NCBI GenBank assembly: GCA_036006425.1
Contig: DASYPQ010000027.1
Span: forward strand, 1-64,000
Direction: 5' to 3'
DNA length: 64,000 nt
Source: DASYPQ01 sp036006425
Lineage (GTDB): Bacteria > Planctomycetota > UBA1135 > GCA-002686595
Notes under the pieces: generated by a model
Database searches by the model: none
Seen by the model: only the letters and a program-made list of their open reading frames with translations
Told to the model about the DNA's origin: nothing
Part shown: positions 28,410 to 36,883 of the stretch, piece by piece
Layout of the letters: each line of letters begins with the position of its first letter
How positions within the stretch are numbered: position 1 is the first letter of the stretch
Translations under genes and position numbers: made by a program

Positions 28410-30890
28410 CTGAACTATCGTCGTTCACGAGTCAACGGAGCGCGGGCCCTCGCGCGCACGGGACTGTGCGTCCTTTTCGCGCTGGCGAGCGCGCGGCCGG
28501 GCGTCTCTCAGGAGAAGGGACCCGACGCCGGGTCCTTCGGCCCGCGGCTGGCACTCCTCGGCGCGGACGACGCGGCCGGGCGCGCCGCGCTCGACGCGCT
28601 GACGAAGTCGGGCGAGCCCGCCGCGCTCGCGGCGCTCGCCGAGCTCGCGCGGCACGGGGCGGACACCCCCTCGTCCCTCGCCCGGCGCCGTTGCGCCCGG
28701 CTGGTGTTCGCCGCCGGGGGTCCGGGCTCCATCCAGCCTGCGATCGCCGCGTCCCGCGACGCGGACGCCGGCGTGCGCGCCGAGATCCTCGCGTTCCTCG
28801 GGCGGGACGACCTCGGCGAGGCGGGCCTCGCAGAGCGCGTGCGGACGATCGCGGAGCGCGCCGTGTCGGATCCCGACCGCGAGCTGCGCTCGCGCGCGCT
28901 CCGGCTGCTCGCGGGCCTCGACCGCCCGGAGTCGCTCGCGGCCCTCGACGCGCTCCTCGCGACCGTCGACGAGCCGGCGCGCGCCGAGGCGGCCCTCCTT
29001 CTCGCGGACCGCCCGCGCGCGCGGGAGCTGGTCGAGAAGCGCGTCGCGGCGGGGGACCCCGCCGTACTCGCGCCGCTTCTCGCGGCGCTGGGGCGCGACC
29101 TCGGCGACCGCGCGGACGCGTCGCGGGCGGCGCCGATCCTGCGCGCCCTGCGGCACCCCGACCCGCGCGTCCGCCGCGGCGCCCAGATCGGCGTCGACGC
29201 GTTCGTGCGCCGGCTGTTCGCGGGCGCGGACGCCGCGCGCGCGGTTCGCGCCATCACGGAGCTCGAGGATCTCGGCCTCGACCGCACCCAGGCCGCGATG
29301 CTCCGCGCCCGCGCCGTGCTCGTGCTCGGCGCCGATCCGCGCGCGGCCCTCGTCGCCGCCGCGGAGCTCGGCCGCGCCGCGGCGGTCTCCGCGGACGAGG
29401 ACGCGCGCTCGACGCTCGCGGCCGCCCGCCATCTCGAGGCCGCGGCGCAGCTCGCGCTCGGAGCCCCGGCCGAGGCGGCGCGACCCCTCGCCGACGAGGC
29501 GGCCCTGCTCGACGGCCTCCTCGCCGAGCGCATCGACCGCGGCGGGAAGGCGCTCGCGTCCCTCCACGCGACGCGCCTGCACCGGCGCGCCGAGTGCGAG
29601 GTGTTCGTGCTCGTCCAGGCGCTCGCGCTCGACGGGAAACCGGACGCCCCGGAATCGAGCGAGCTCGTCGCGCGCTGCGTCCGCGCCGCGCGCCGCGCGC
29701 ACGCGCTCGAGCTCGAGGCGCAGGTCGCCGAGATCGTCGCCGACGCGTCGGGTCGCGCGAGCCTCGACGCGATGCTCGAGGACGCGCTCGCCCCCGACGC
29801 GCTGTTCCTCGAGAATCCGCGCCTCGCGGCGTGGCCGGGCCCACGCGCGCTGTGGATCCGCCGCGAGATCGGGCGCGCCTTCACCAGCGTGGCGCCGGAC
29901 GAGATGCCCGGCTTCGAGCCATTCCCGGACGTCCCCGCCGTGTCGGCGGATCCGCTCCAGGACCCGGAGCGGCTCGCTCTCCTGAAGGGCATCCTCCGCG
30001 CGCGCATCGATTCGGTCGCGGCGCGCCTCCAGGAGCTGCGCGGCTCCGTGCGCGGCCGGATGGCCGACGATCCCACGGCCCCGTCGGACGCGGACGAGGA
30101 GCGGATGCAGTACGCGCTGCGCGACTGGGAAGAGCTGCTCGAGGCGTCGCAGAAGGCGAGCACCGGCGAGCCGCGCGTGCTGCTCGAGTCGCGCGCGCCG
30201 TCGCTCCTCGCCCTCGCGCTCGCGCGCGCCTTCCGCGAGGAGGGCGACGCCGTGCAGGCGCGCGCGCTCGCCGAGAAGGTGAAGGCCGACCTCGACCGGA
30301 GCGGCGATCTCAAGCGCTTCCTGCTCGTCGAGGCCGAGATCGAGATGACGATCGGATCGAGCTGGATCGATGCCGGGGATCCCGCGCGCGCCGAGATCGA
30401 GCTCGCGCGCGCCGCCGAGCGCCTGGAGTCGATCGAGAGCTCGCTGCGGGAGCGCGGATCGCCGCCCCGCGACCTCGCGGTCGTCCGCGGACTGCGCGCT
30501 TCGGCGCTCGTCTCGCTCGCGGTCAACGCCAACGTGAAGATGCACGACCAGAAGAAGGCGCTCGCGTACTTCGAGCGCGCCTTCGAGCTCCGTCAGGACG
30601 AGTTCATGCGCGTCCTGCTCGCCTGCTACCGCGCGCGCTCGGGCCGCGGCGACGAAGCGCGGGCGATCCTGCGCGAGATCTCGCCCTCGCCCGCGAACCT
30701 CTACAACGTCGCGTGCACGTGGGCGCTGCTCGGGGAGAGGGAGCTCGCGCTCGAGTGCCTGAAGCGCGATCTCGAGGAGAACCCGATGTCGGCCGGGATG
30801 CGCGACAAGCAGCGCGAATGGGCGCGGACGGACCCCGACCTCGCCTCGGTGCGCGACGACCCGCGCTTCCGCGCGCTCGTCGGCCCGTAG
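28410..30890 (+). CDS. Secreted HEAT/TPR-repeat protein of unknown function
   Basis: About 826 residues. The signal sequence (RALARTGLCVLFALASARPGVS, then Gln) is clear, but the start is not. No ATG, GTG or TTG precedes it closely in frame. CTG 28410 follows an AAGGGGGGGAG ribosome site and a TAGAGT promoter element, so I use it; the only in-frame ATG nearby (28314) would lie upstream of that promoter element. Residues about 30-260 are Ala/Arg/Leu-rich HEAT-like repeats (AEILAFLGRDDLGEAGLAERV). The C-terminal 100 residues are TPR-like, ending LYNVACTWALLGERELALE and DPDLASVRDDPRFRALVG, a common planctomycete ending. Its function is not known. Confidence 0.75.
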   Translation: MNYRRSRVNGARALARTGLCVLFALASARPGVSQEKGPDAGSFGPRLALLGADDAAGRAALDALTKSGEPAALAALAELARHGADTPSSLARRRCARLVFAAGGPGSIQPAIAASRDADAGVRAEILAFLGRDDLGEAGLAERVRTIAERAVSDPDRELRSRALRLLAGLDRPESLAALDALLATVDEPARAEAALLLADRPRARELVEKRVAAGDPAVLAPLLAALGRDLGDRADASRAAPILRALRHPDPRVRRGAQIGVDAFVRRLFAGADAARAVRAITELEDLGLDRTQAAMLRARAVLVLGADPRAALVAAAELGRAAAVSADEDARSTLAAARHLEAAAQLALGAPAEAARPLADEAALLDGLLAERIDRGGKALASLHATRLHRRAECEVFVLVQALALDGKPDAPESSELVARCVRAARRAHALELEAQVAEIVADASGRASLDAMLEDALAPDALFLENPRLAAWPGPRALWIRREIGRAFTSVAPDEMPGFEPFPDVPAVSADPLQDPERLALLKGILRARIDSVAARLQELRGSVRGRMADDPTAPSDADEERMQYALRDWEELLEASQKASTGEPRVLLESRAPSLLALALARAFREEGDAVQARALAEKVKADLDRSGDLKRFLLVEAEIEMTIGSSWIDAGDPARAEIELARAAERLESIESSLRERGSPPRDLAVVRGLRASALVSLAVNANVKMHDQKKALAYFERAFELRQDEFMRVLLACYRARSGRGDEARAILREISPSPANLYNVACTWALLGERELALECLKRDLEENPMSAGMRDKQREWARTDPDLASVRDDPRFRALVGP

Positions 30891-30898
30891 CTCCGCGC

Positions 30899-30904
30899 TA
30901 GGAT
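30899..30904 (+). promoter_or_regulatory. Putative -10 hexamer (TAGGAT) with near-leaderless start
   Basis: TAGGAT ends only nine bases before ATG 30914, so transcription would begin within a few bases of the start codon. Confidence 0.4.
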
Positions 30905-30913
30905 CCTCCCGGC

Positions 30914-32176
30914 ATGGGCAAGATCGTCCTGACGGGCAAGGGTCGTCGCTGGATCGAAGGCGGGCATCCGTGGGCGTTCCGCGACGACGTCGCGAGCACC
31001 GATGCCGAGCCCGGCGAGATCGTCGCCGTCGAAGGCCCGGGCGCGAAGCCGCTCGGCTTCGGCGCCTACAGCTCGGCCTCGCGCATCGCCGTGCGGATGG
31101 TCTCGCGCGGCCGCGAGGAACCCGACCGCGCTTTCTGGAAGGAGCGCGTCGGGCGCGCGATCGCGGCGCGCGCGCGCGCGGGCTACCTCGACGCGGCGGG
31201 CGCGTGCCGCCTCCTCGGCGGCGACGCCGACGGCGTCCCGGGCCTCGTCGTCGACCGCTACGCCTCCGTCGGCGTGCTGCAGAGCGGCACGCAGGGAGCG
31301 GACCGGATGATCGGGCTCGTCGTCGAGCTCCTCGACGAGCTCCTTCCGTTCCCTCTCTCCGCGCTCGTCGACCGCTCCGACAGCTCCGTGCGGAAGCTCG
31401 AGGCCCTCGAGCGACGCGTCGCCGTCGTCCGCGGCAGCGTCGAGGGAGGCGTGCTCGTGCGCGAGGGCGATCTCGCGTACGAGGTCGACGTCCTCCAGGG
31501 GCACAAGACCGGGCACTACCTCGACCAGCGCGAGAACCGGCGGCGCGCGGCGACGCACGCGCCCGGCCGGACCGTGCTCGACGCCTTCTCGTACGACGGC
31601 TTGTTCGGGATCCGCGCCGCGCTCGCGGGCGCGAGCTCGGTCCTGTGCGTCGACCAGTCCGAGGCGGCGCTCGCCCGCGCGGCGGCGAACGCCGAGCGCA
31701 ACGGCGTCGCCGCGCGCGTGCGCGTGCACCGCGCGAACTGCATGTCCGAGCTGCGCGCGATGGCGCTGGCGGACGAGCGCTTCGGCCTCGTCGTCGTCGA
31801 CCCGCCCGCGTTCGCGCGCAACCGGCGCGAGGTCGCCGGCGCCGCGCGCGGGTACGTCGAGGTGAACCGCCGCGCGCTCGCGCTCGTCGAGGCCGGCGGC
31901 ATGCTCGTCAGCGCCTCGTGCTCCTACAACGTGCGGCCGCAGACGTTCGTCGACTACCTCGCCGCCGCGGCGCACGAAGCCGGGCGCGACGTCTACCTCG
32001 AGGAGCTCGCCGGCGCGTCGCCCGATCATCCCGCGCTCTTGACGCTCCCCGAGAGCGCGTACCTGAAGTGCGCCTTCCTGCGCGTTGAAGGGGAGCCTAG
32101 AATGCGCGGCCGCAAGCGGGACGGTGCGCGTGGAATCGACGACGATCGAGATCGAGTTGAACGGCAGGAAGCGTGA
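30914..32176 (+). CDS. RlmI-like class I rRNA large-subunit methyltransferase
   Basis: The 420-residue product has an N-terminal PUA-like RNA-binding domain (about 1-80, KGRRWIEGGHPWAFRDDV) and a central linker domain. A Rossmann methyltransferase domain (about 190-390) carries TVLDAFSYDGLFGIRAALAG for SAM and the catalytic VVVDPPAFARNRREV (DPPAF from residue 296). The family methylates a cytosine at C5 in 23S rRNA. It also has SASCSYNV and the YLKCAFLRVE end. About 27 residues after that normal end are basic and overlap the start of thiS by some 50 bases. The stop is nevertheless clear at 32174-32176. Confidence 0.9.
   Translation: MGKIVLTGKGRRWIEGGHPWAFRDDVASTDAEPGEIVAVEGPGAKPLGFGAYSSASRIAVRMVSRGREEPDRAFWKERVGRAIAARARAGYLDAAGACRLLGGDADGVPGLVVDRYASVGVLQSGTQGADRMIGLVVELLDELLPFPLSALVDRSDSSVRKLEALERRVAVVRGSVEGGVLVREGDLAYEVDVLQGHKTGHYLDQRENRRRAATHAPGRTVLDAFSYDGLFGIRAALAGASSVLCVDQSEAALARAAANAERNGVAARVRVHRANCMSELRAMALADERFGLVVVDPPAFARNRREVAGAARGYVEVNRRALALVEAGGMLVSASCSYNVRPQTFVDYLAAAAHEAGRDVYLEELAGASPDHPALLTLPESAYLKCAFLRVEGEPRMRGRKRDGARGIDDDRDRVERQEA
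32098..32103 (+). promoter_or_regulatory. Putative -10 hexamer (TAGAAT) for the thiS operon
   Basis: It lies inside the end of the methyltransferase gene, 26 bases before GTG 32130. No TPP riboswitch-like sequence is seen between it and thiS. Confidence 0.35.
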
Positions 32177-32345
32177 GATCCGGGACGGCGCGAGCGTCGC
32201 GGACCTGATCGTCGAGCTCGCGCTCCGCCCCGGCATGGTCGCCGTCGAAGTGAACGAACGCCTCGTCCCGCGGGAGCAGCGCGCGACGACGATGCTCCGC
32301 GCCGGCGACGCGGTCGAGCTCGTCACGATCATGGGGGGAGGCTAG
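32130..32345 (+). CDS. thiS: Sulfur carrier protein ThiS
   Basis: The 71-residue ubiquitin-like protein carries the sulfur used to build the thiazole of thiamine. It has IEIELNGRKREI at the start, GMVAVEVNERLVPREQ in the middle and the required C-terminal Gly-Gly (VTIMGGG). The start is GTG 32130 by fit to the family; GTG 32124 adds two residues. Neither has a strong ribosome site. The stop is five bases before the thiG start, so the two are co-expressed. Confidence 0.9.
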   Translation: MESTTIEIELNGRKREIRDGASVADLIVELALRPGMVAVEVNERLVPREQRATTMLRAGDAVELVTIMGGG

Positions 32346-32350
32346 CCCCC

Positions 32351-33151
32351 GTGGACGAAGCGAACGACGCGCCGCTGGTCCTCGGCGACACGGTCCTCGA
32401 CTCGCGCCTGCTCGTCGGCACCGGGAAGTACGCGACGTTCGAGCTCATGGAGCAGGCGCTCGCGACGAGCGGCACGCGCTGCGTCACCGTCGCGATCCGC
32501 CGCGTGAACCTCGACGCGAACGCCGGACCTTCGATCCTCGACCACATCGACCGCTCGCGCTACACGATCCTCCCGAACACGGCCGGGTGCTACGACGCGA
32601 AGACCGCGATCCGCACGGCCGAGCTCTCGCGCGATCTCCTCGACACGAAGCTCGTCAAGCTCGAGGTGCTCGGGGACGAGAAGACGCTCCTCCCGGACCC
32701 CGTGGGGACGCTCGAGGCGACGAAGGAGCTCGTCGCGCAGGGATTCGACGTGCTCGTCTACACCTCCGACGATCCGCGCCTGGGCGTCCGCCTCGCGGAG
32801 CTCGGCGTGAAGAGCGTCATGCCCGCCGGCTCGCCGATCGGCTCGGGCCAAGGGGTCCTCAATCCGAACGCGATCCGGATCCTCCTCGAGCTCGTGCAGA
32901 TCCCCGTGATCGTCGACGCGGGCGTTGGAACGGCTTCCGACGTCGCGTTCGCGATGGAGCTCGGCGCCCACGGCGTCCTCCTGAACACCGGGATCGCCGG
33001 CGCGCGCGAGCCCGTGCGCATGGCGGCGGCGATGCGCGATGCGTGCAGCGCCGGTCGCCAGGCGTTCCTCGCGGGCAGGATCCCGAAGCGCCTGTACGCG
33101 AACGCCTCCTCGCCGACGGAGGGAGTCGTCGGCTCCGCGGCGCGCCCTTGA
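32351..33151 (+). CDS. thiG: Thiazole synthase ThiG
   Basis: The 266-residue TIM-barrel enzyme makes the thiazole phosphate of thiamine from deoxyxylulose phosphate, ThiS thiocarboxylate and an iminoglycine. Visible are LLVGTGKYATFELM at the start, the Schiff-base lysine in LVKLEVLGD (K103), PAGSPIGSGQG and PVIVDAGVGTASD for phosphate binding, and LNTGIAGA near the end. The start is GTG 32351. The TGA stop overlaps the TTG of the next gene. No thiC, thiE or thiH is present in the window. Confidence 0.96.
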   Translation: MDEANDAPLVLGDTVLDSRLLVGTGKYATFELMEQALATSGTRCVTVAIRRVNLDANAGPSILDHIDRSRYTILPNTAGCYDAKTAIRTAELSRDLLDTKLVKLEVLGDEKTLLPDPVGTLEATKELVAQGFDVLVYTSDDPRLGVRLAELGVKSVMPAGSPIGSGQGVLNPNAIRILLELVQIPVIVDAGVGTASDVAFAMELGAHGVLLNTGIAGAREPVRMAAAMRDACSAGRQAFLAGRIPKRLYANASSPTEGVVGSAARP

Positions 33152-33984
33152 TCCTCCTCCAGGAGGCACCCTCCGCCGCGACCGCGCAGGTCGGCGCCGT
33201 CCTCGCCGCGACCTCCCTCGCGCTCGCGCCGTTCGCGGCGGCACTCGTCCGCCGGATCTTCCCCGGTCGCAACGTCTTCTTCGCGCGCTGGGGGTTCTCG
33301 CACGTCGCGATGGTCCTCGCTCTCGCGATCGCGTGCCTCGTCGGCATCGCGATCGCGCGCGGCGACCGCGAGCCCTCAGCGGAGGCTGGCGGGGGTCTCA
33401 CCGATCTCCTCCTGACGGCGTGCGTGCTCGCGGCGTGCTGCGCGCTCGTCTGCACGTTCGCGCTGCGACTCGATCCGAGCGGGCTCCAAGGTCTCGGGCT
33501 CTGGCCGGGGCGGAACCTCCGCGCGGTCGCCGCCGGGATCGTCGGCTACGGGCTGCTGCTCCCCGGGATCGTCGGCATCGGCCTCGTGTGGCCCTGGTTC
33601 CTGGACGCGATCGGCGCGCCGAGCGAGCCGCAGCTCGTGCTCGAGAAGATGCGCGACCTCGCGCCGGGGGAGCGCCCGGTCGCGATCCTCCTCGGCGTCG
33701 CGATCATGCCGCTCTTCGAAGAGACGCTCTTCCGCGGGTTCCTGCAGCCCCTGCTCGTGCAGAACCTGTCCGACAAGCTCGGCATCGTGGTGACCTCCTT
33801 CGTCTTCGCCGCGCTGCACGGAATCGGCGCGTTCCTCCCGATCTTCGTGCTCAGCCTCGTGCTCGGCGGCGTCATGCTGCGGACGCAGCGGCTGTTCGCG
33901 GTCTGGACGGTCCACGCGCTGCACAACGCGCTGATGTTCCTCTTCCTCTACTCCGTGCCCGGCTCCGGTATCCTCCAGGGATGA
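33148..33984 (+). CDS. CPBP-family intramembrane metalloprotease
   Basis: About 278 residues with seven to eight hydrophobic segments. The three CPBP motifs are EETLFRG (Glu191-Glu192 and Arg196), FVFAALHG and HALHNA. These place the metal-binding residues in the membrane, as in Rce1 and bacteriocin self-immunity proteases. The start is inferred as TTG 33148, overlapping the thiG stop (TTGA), because the frame before that encodes no sensible protein and no ATG or GTG gives the first membrane helix. The stop overlaps the next start as ATGA. The substrate is unknown. Confidence 0.85.
   Translation: MILLQEAPSAATAQVGAVLAATSLALAPFAAALVRRIFPGRNVFFARWGFSHVAMVLALAIACLVGIAIARGDREPSAEAGGGLTDLLLTACVLAACCALVCTFALRLDPSGLQGLGLWPGRNLRAVAAGIVGYGLLLPGIVGIGLVWPWFLDAIGAPSEPQLVLEKMRDLAPGERPVAILLGVAIMPLFEETLFRGFLQPLLVQNLSDKLGIVVTSFVFAALHGIGAFLPIFVLSLVLGGVMLRTQRLFAVWTVHALHNALMFLFLYSVPGSGILQG
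33969..33974 (+). promoter_or_regulatory. Putative -10 hexamer (TATCCT) within the protease 3' end
   Basis: It ends six bases before ATG 33981. It may give an extra near-leaderless transcript for the carbonic-anhydrase-like gene, in addition to translational coupling. Confidence 0.3.
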
Positions 33985-34499
33985 CCTCGTTCCCCCGCGC
34001 AGGGCTGTTCCGCCGCGTCGAAGGCGGCGCGTTCGTGGCGTCGAACGCGATCGTCACCGGCGACGTGACGCTGGCGACCGACGTCGGCATCTGGTTCGGC
34101 TGCGTCGTGCGCGGCGACGACGCCCCGCTCGTCGTCGGCAAGCGCACGAACGTCCAGGATCTGACGATGATCCACGCGGACACGGGCGTCCCGAACGTGA
34201 TCGGCGAGGAGGTGACCGTCGGCCACCGCTGCGTGCTGCACGGCGCGCGGATCGAGGACCGTTGCCTGATCGGGATGGGTGCCGTGCTGCTCGGAGGCTC
34301 GAGGATCGGCGCGGAGTCGCTGATCGCGGCGGGCGCGGTGGTGAAGGAAGGCTTCGTCGTGCCGCCGCGGTCGCTCGTCGCCGGCGTGCCGGGGAAGATC
34401 CTGAGGCAGCTCACGGACGCGGAAGTCGAGATGATCCGGAAGAGCGCGGACGGCTACGTGAAGAAGATCCGCCTCTACCTCGACGGCGCGGAGCGGTAG
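33981..34499 (+). CDS. Gamma-class carbonic anhydrase-like protein
   Basis: The 172-residue protein is a left-handed beta-helix of hexapeptide repeats (VTGDVTLATDVGIWFGCVV, IGEEVTVGHRCVLHGARI, CLIGMGAVLLGGSRIG). Probable metal ligands lie in IHADTG and GHRCVLHG, matching the three-His site of the family. Such proteins trimerise and hydrate CO2 or act as acyltransferase-like YrdA relatives; activity cannot be told from sequence. The start overlaps the upstream stop (ATGA), so it is translated with the membrane protease. Confidence 0.92.
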   Translation: MTSFPRAGLFRRVEGGAFVASNAIVTGDVTLATDVGIWFGCVVRGDDAPLVVGKRTNVQDLTMIHADTGVPNVIGEEVTVGHRCVLHGARIEDRCLIGMGAVLLGGSRIGAESLIAAGAVVKEGFVVPPRSLVAGVPGKILRQLTDAEVEMIRKSADGYVKKIRLYLDGAER

Positions 34500-34503
34500 G
34501 GGC

Positions 34504-35298
34504 GTGGACGGCTACGAAGAGCGTCTCGAGTCCCTGCGCGCGCGCCTCGCGTCGCTCGAGCGCGTCGCCGTCGCGTTCTCGGGCGGCGTCGATTCGAGCG
34601 CGCTGCTGCACGCCGCCCGTTCGGTGCTCGGAGAGGGAGCCGTCGCCGTGATCGCCGATTCGCCGTCGCTGCCGCGCCGCGAGCTCGAGCTCGCGCGCGA
34701 GACCGCCCGCGCGATCGGCGCGACGCTCGTCGTCATCCCGACCGACGAGATGGAGGACGATCGCTACCGCGCGAACCGCGGCGACCGCTGCTACTTCTGC
34801 AAGTCGGCGTTGTTCCGCGCGATGGAGCCCTGGGCGCGGGCGAACGGCTTCCGCGCGCTCGCGTTCGGCGAGATCCAGGACGACCTGCTCGACGTGCGGC
34901 CGGGCGCGCGCGCCGCGCGGGAGTTCGGCGTGGTCGCACCGCTCTCGGAGTCGGGTTTCACGAAGGACGACGTGCGCCGCTACGCGCGCGAAGCGGGCCT
35001 CGAAGTCGCCGACAAGCCGGCGTCCGCGTGTCTCTCGTCGCGCCTGCCCGTCGGAACCGCGGTCACGCGCGAGCGACTGGCGCGGATCGAGCGCAGCGAG
35101 GACGCCTTGCGCACGCTCGGACTCGCGCAGCTGCGCGTGCGCGACCACGGCGAGCTCGCCCGCGTCGAGGTGGGGCTCGAGGACCTCGAGCGCGCCCGCG
35201 ATGCGGAGCCGGAGATCCGGCGCCTGCTCGCGCGCGAGGGATTCGCGCGCGCCGAGATCCACCGCTATCTCTCCCCGAAGGAGCGCGCGGCGAGCTGA
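34504..35298 (+). CDS. larE: ATP-dependent sacrificial sulfur transferase LarE
   Basis: The 264-residue PP-loop protein has SGGVDSS (26-32), the GDRCYFCKSALF stretch and the sulfur-donor cysteine in PASACLSSRLP (C176). In LarE this Cys gives up its sulfur to a pyridinium dithioacid mononucleotide, building the nickel-pincer cofactor. The start is GTG 34504, five bases after the previous stop. LarB and LarC, which complete the pathway, are not in the window, so the cofactor route is unproven here. Confidence 0.92.
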   Translation: MDGYEERLESLRARLASLERVAVAFSGGVDSSALLHAARSVLGEGAVAVIADSPSLPRRELELARETARAIGATLVVIPTDEMEDDRYRANRGDRCYFCKSALFRAMEPWARANGFRALAFGEIQDDLLDVRPGARAAREFGVVAPLSESGFTKDDVRRYAREAGLEVADKPASACLSSRLPVGTAVTRERLARIERSEDALRTLGLAQLRVRDHGELARVEVGLEDLERARDAEPEIRRLLAREGFARAEIHRYLSPKERAAS

Positions 35299-35306
35299 TT
35301 CCCTGC

Positions 35307-35312
35307 TATCCT
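35307..35312 (+). promoter_or_regulatory. Putative -10 hexamer (TATCCT) of the secreted protease gene
   Basis: It lies 28 bases before ATG 35341, just after the larE stop. Confidence 0.35.
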
Positions 35313-35340
35313 CGACGGGAACCCGACGAGGATTCTCCCG

Positions 35341-36873
35341 ATGATGCTCCGAAACCGGCTGTTGGCGCTCTCCCTGCCCGTCTCTCTCGCGGCCGTCGCC
35401 GCCGCGCAGGACACGCCTCCGAGTCTCGAGATCGCCCGCACCTACGACACGGGCCTCGTCCGGAACACCGGCGAACGCGCGCGGACGATCGCGTCGTTCC
35501 CGGTGCGCGCGGAGGGCGCTCCCTGGATCCGCCTCGCGTTCTCGGAGATCGAGCTCCCCGAGCGCGGCGCCACCCTCGTGATCACGTCTGTCCTCGACGG
35601 CGCCCGGCAGGAGCTCCGCGCCGAGCACTGCCGGCAGTGGCGCAACACGAGCGCGTACTTCAACGGCGACGACGTCCAGGTCGAAATCCTCGCCGATCCC
35701 TCGAGCGGGCCTTGCCGCGTCGTGCTCTCGAGCATCACCGCGGGCGTCAACCCGCCTTCCCGCCTCACGCAGTGCGGCACGACCGACGACCGCGTCCTCT
35801 CCAGCGATCCGCGCCAGGGGCGCGCTCTTCCGATCGGGTGCACGGCGTGGCTGATCGACGACTGCAGCCACAACTTCCTGACCGCCGGGCACTGCTCGGG
35901 CGCGAGCCTGCAAACGATCGAGTTCAACGTCCCGCTCTCGACGGCCAGCGGCGCGATCCAGCACCCGCCGCCGCAGGACCAGTACTCCGTCGACGTCGGC
36001 TCGAAGCAGTCGACGAACGGCGGCATCGGCAACGACTGGGGCTACTTCGGCGTCTTCCCGAACGCGTCGACGGGTCTGCGCCCGTACCAGAAGCAGCACG
36101 CGACGTACGTGCTCGCGCCCGCCGCTCCGGCGTTCGACGCGAGCATTGTCATCCGCATCACGGGCTACGGTGTCGACAGCTCGCCGCCGCAGAACAACCA
36201 GGTCCAGCAGACCTCGACCGGGCCGTACGCGCTCCACTCCGGCACGCACGTCGCCTACCGGACGGACACCGAAGGCGGGAACTCCGGCTCGCCGGTGCTG
36301 TGGGACCAGCAGAACCTCGCGATCGGCATCCACACGCACGGCGGCTGCTCCGCGTCGGGCGGCTCCAACAGCGGCACGGCGTCCGAGCACGCCGGATTGC
36401 GCGCGGCGCTCGCGAATCCGCTGGGACAGTGCGCCTGCCGCGGCGAGGCGAGCACGTACTGCACCGGCAAGATCAATTCGCAAGGTTGTCTCGAGGCGAT
36501 CGGCTCCTCGGGCACTCCGAGCGCCACCGCCGGACCGGGCAGCTTCCACGTCACGGGAACGCAGATCCTGAACAACCGGCTCGGCGTGCTCTTCTACGCG
36601 CACGCACTCGCGAGCACGCCGTTCCAGGGCGGGACGATGTGCCTGGCGGCGCCGCTCTCGCGGACGCCGGCGCAGCTCTCGGGCGGGAATCCCGGCGCGC
36701 CGGACTGCTCGGGCACGTTCGATTTCGACATGGGCGCGCGGATCGCGTCCGGCGCCGACGCGAGCCTCGTCGTCGGCGCGAACGTGTTCGCGCAGTACTT
36801 CTCGCGCGACGCCGCGTCCCCGTCCGGGCCCTACGGCCTGACGAACGGGCTGCAGTTCACGGTCGGGCCGTAG
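35341..36873 (+). CDS. Secreted trypsin-like serine protease with YRDP-type (B) C-terminal domain
   Basis: The 510-residue product has a signal peptide (LLALSLPVSLAAVAAA, then Gln). Its protease domain carries the catalytic triad His184 in FLTAGHCSG, Asp232 in GNDWGYFG and Ser315 in GGNSGSPV. Conserved Cys pairs near 116-160 are typical of lysyl-endopeptidase-like secreted enzymes. From about residue 365 a separate C-terminal domain begins (YCTGKINSQGC, SGTPSAT, PFQGGTMCLAAPLSRT, DCSGTFDFD, FSRDAASPSGPYGLTN). It matches the ends of the propellers at 57365 and 59031. The YYRDP signature is degenerate here (YFSRDA). It is probably extracellular or at the cell surface. Confidence 0.9.
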   Translation: MMLRNRLLALSLPVSLAAVAAAQDTPPSLEIARTYDTGLVRNTGERARTIASFPVRAEGAPWIRLAFSEIELPERGATLVITSVLDGARQELRAEHCRQWRNTSAYFNGDDVQVEILADPSSGPCRVVLSSITAGVNPPSRLTQCGTTDDRVLSSDPRQGRALPIGCTAWLIDDCSHNFLTAGHCSGASLQTIEFNVPLSTASGAIQHPPPQDQYSVDVGSKQSTNGGIGNDWGYFGVFPNASTGLRPYQKQHATYVLAPAAPAFDASIVIRITGYGVDSSPPQNNQVQQTSTGPYALHSGTHVAYRTDTEGGNSGSPVLWDQQNLAIGIHTHGGCSASGGSNSGTASEHAGLRAALANPLGQCACRGEASTYCTGKINSQGCLEAIGSSGTPSATAGPGSFHVTGTQILNNRLGVLFYAHALASTPFQGGTMCLAAPLSRTPAQLSGGNPGAPDCSGTFDFDMGARIASGADASLVVGANVFAQYFSRDAASPSGPYGLTNGLQFTVGP

Positions 36874-36883
36874 CTCGGGCCCC

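Noticed and set aside
32098..32130. TPP riboswitch before thiS
   Set aside because: The space between the putative promoter and the GTG is under 30 bases and lies in the upstream coding sequence. A THI element needs about 100 bases and its conserved core was not seen.
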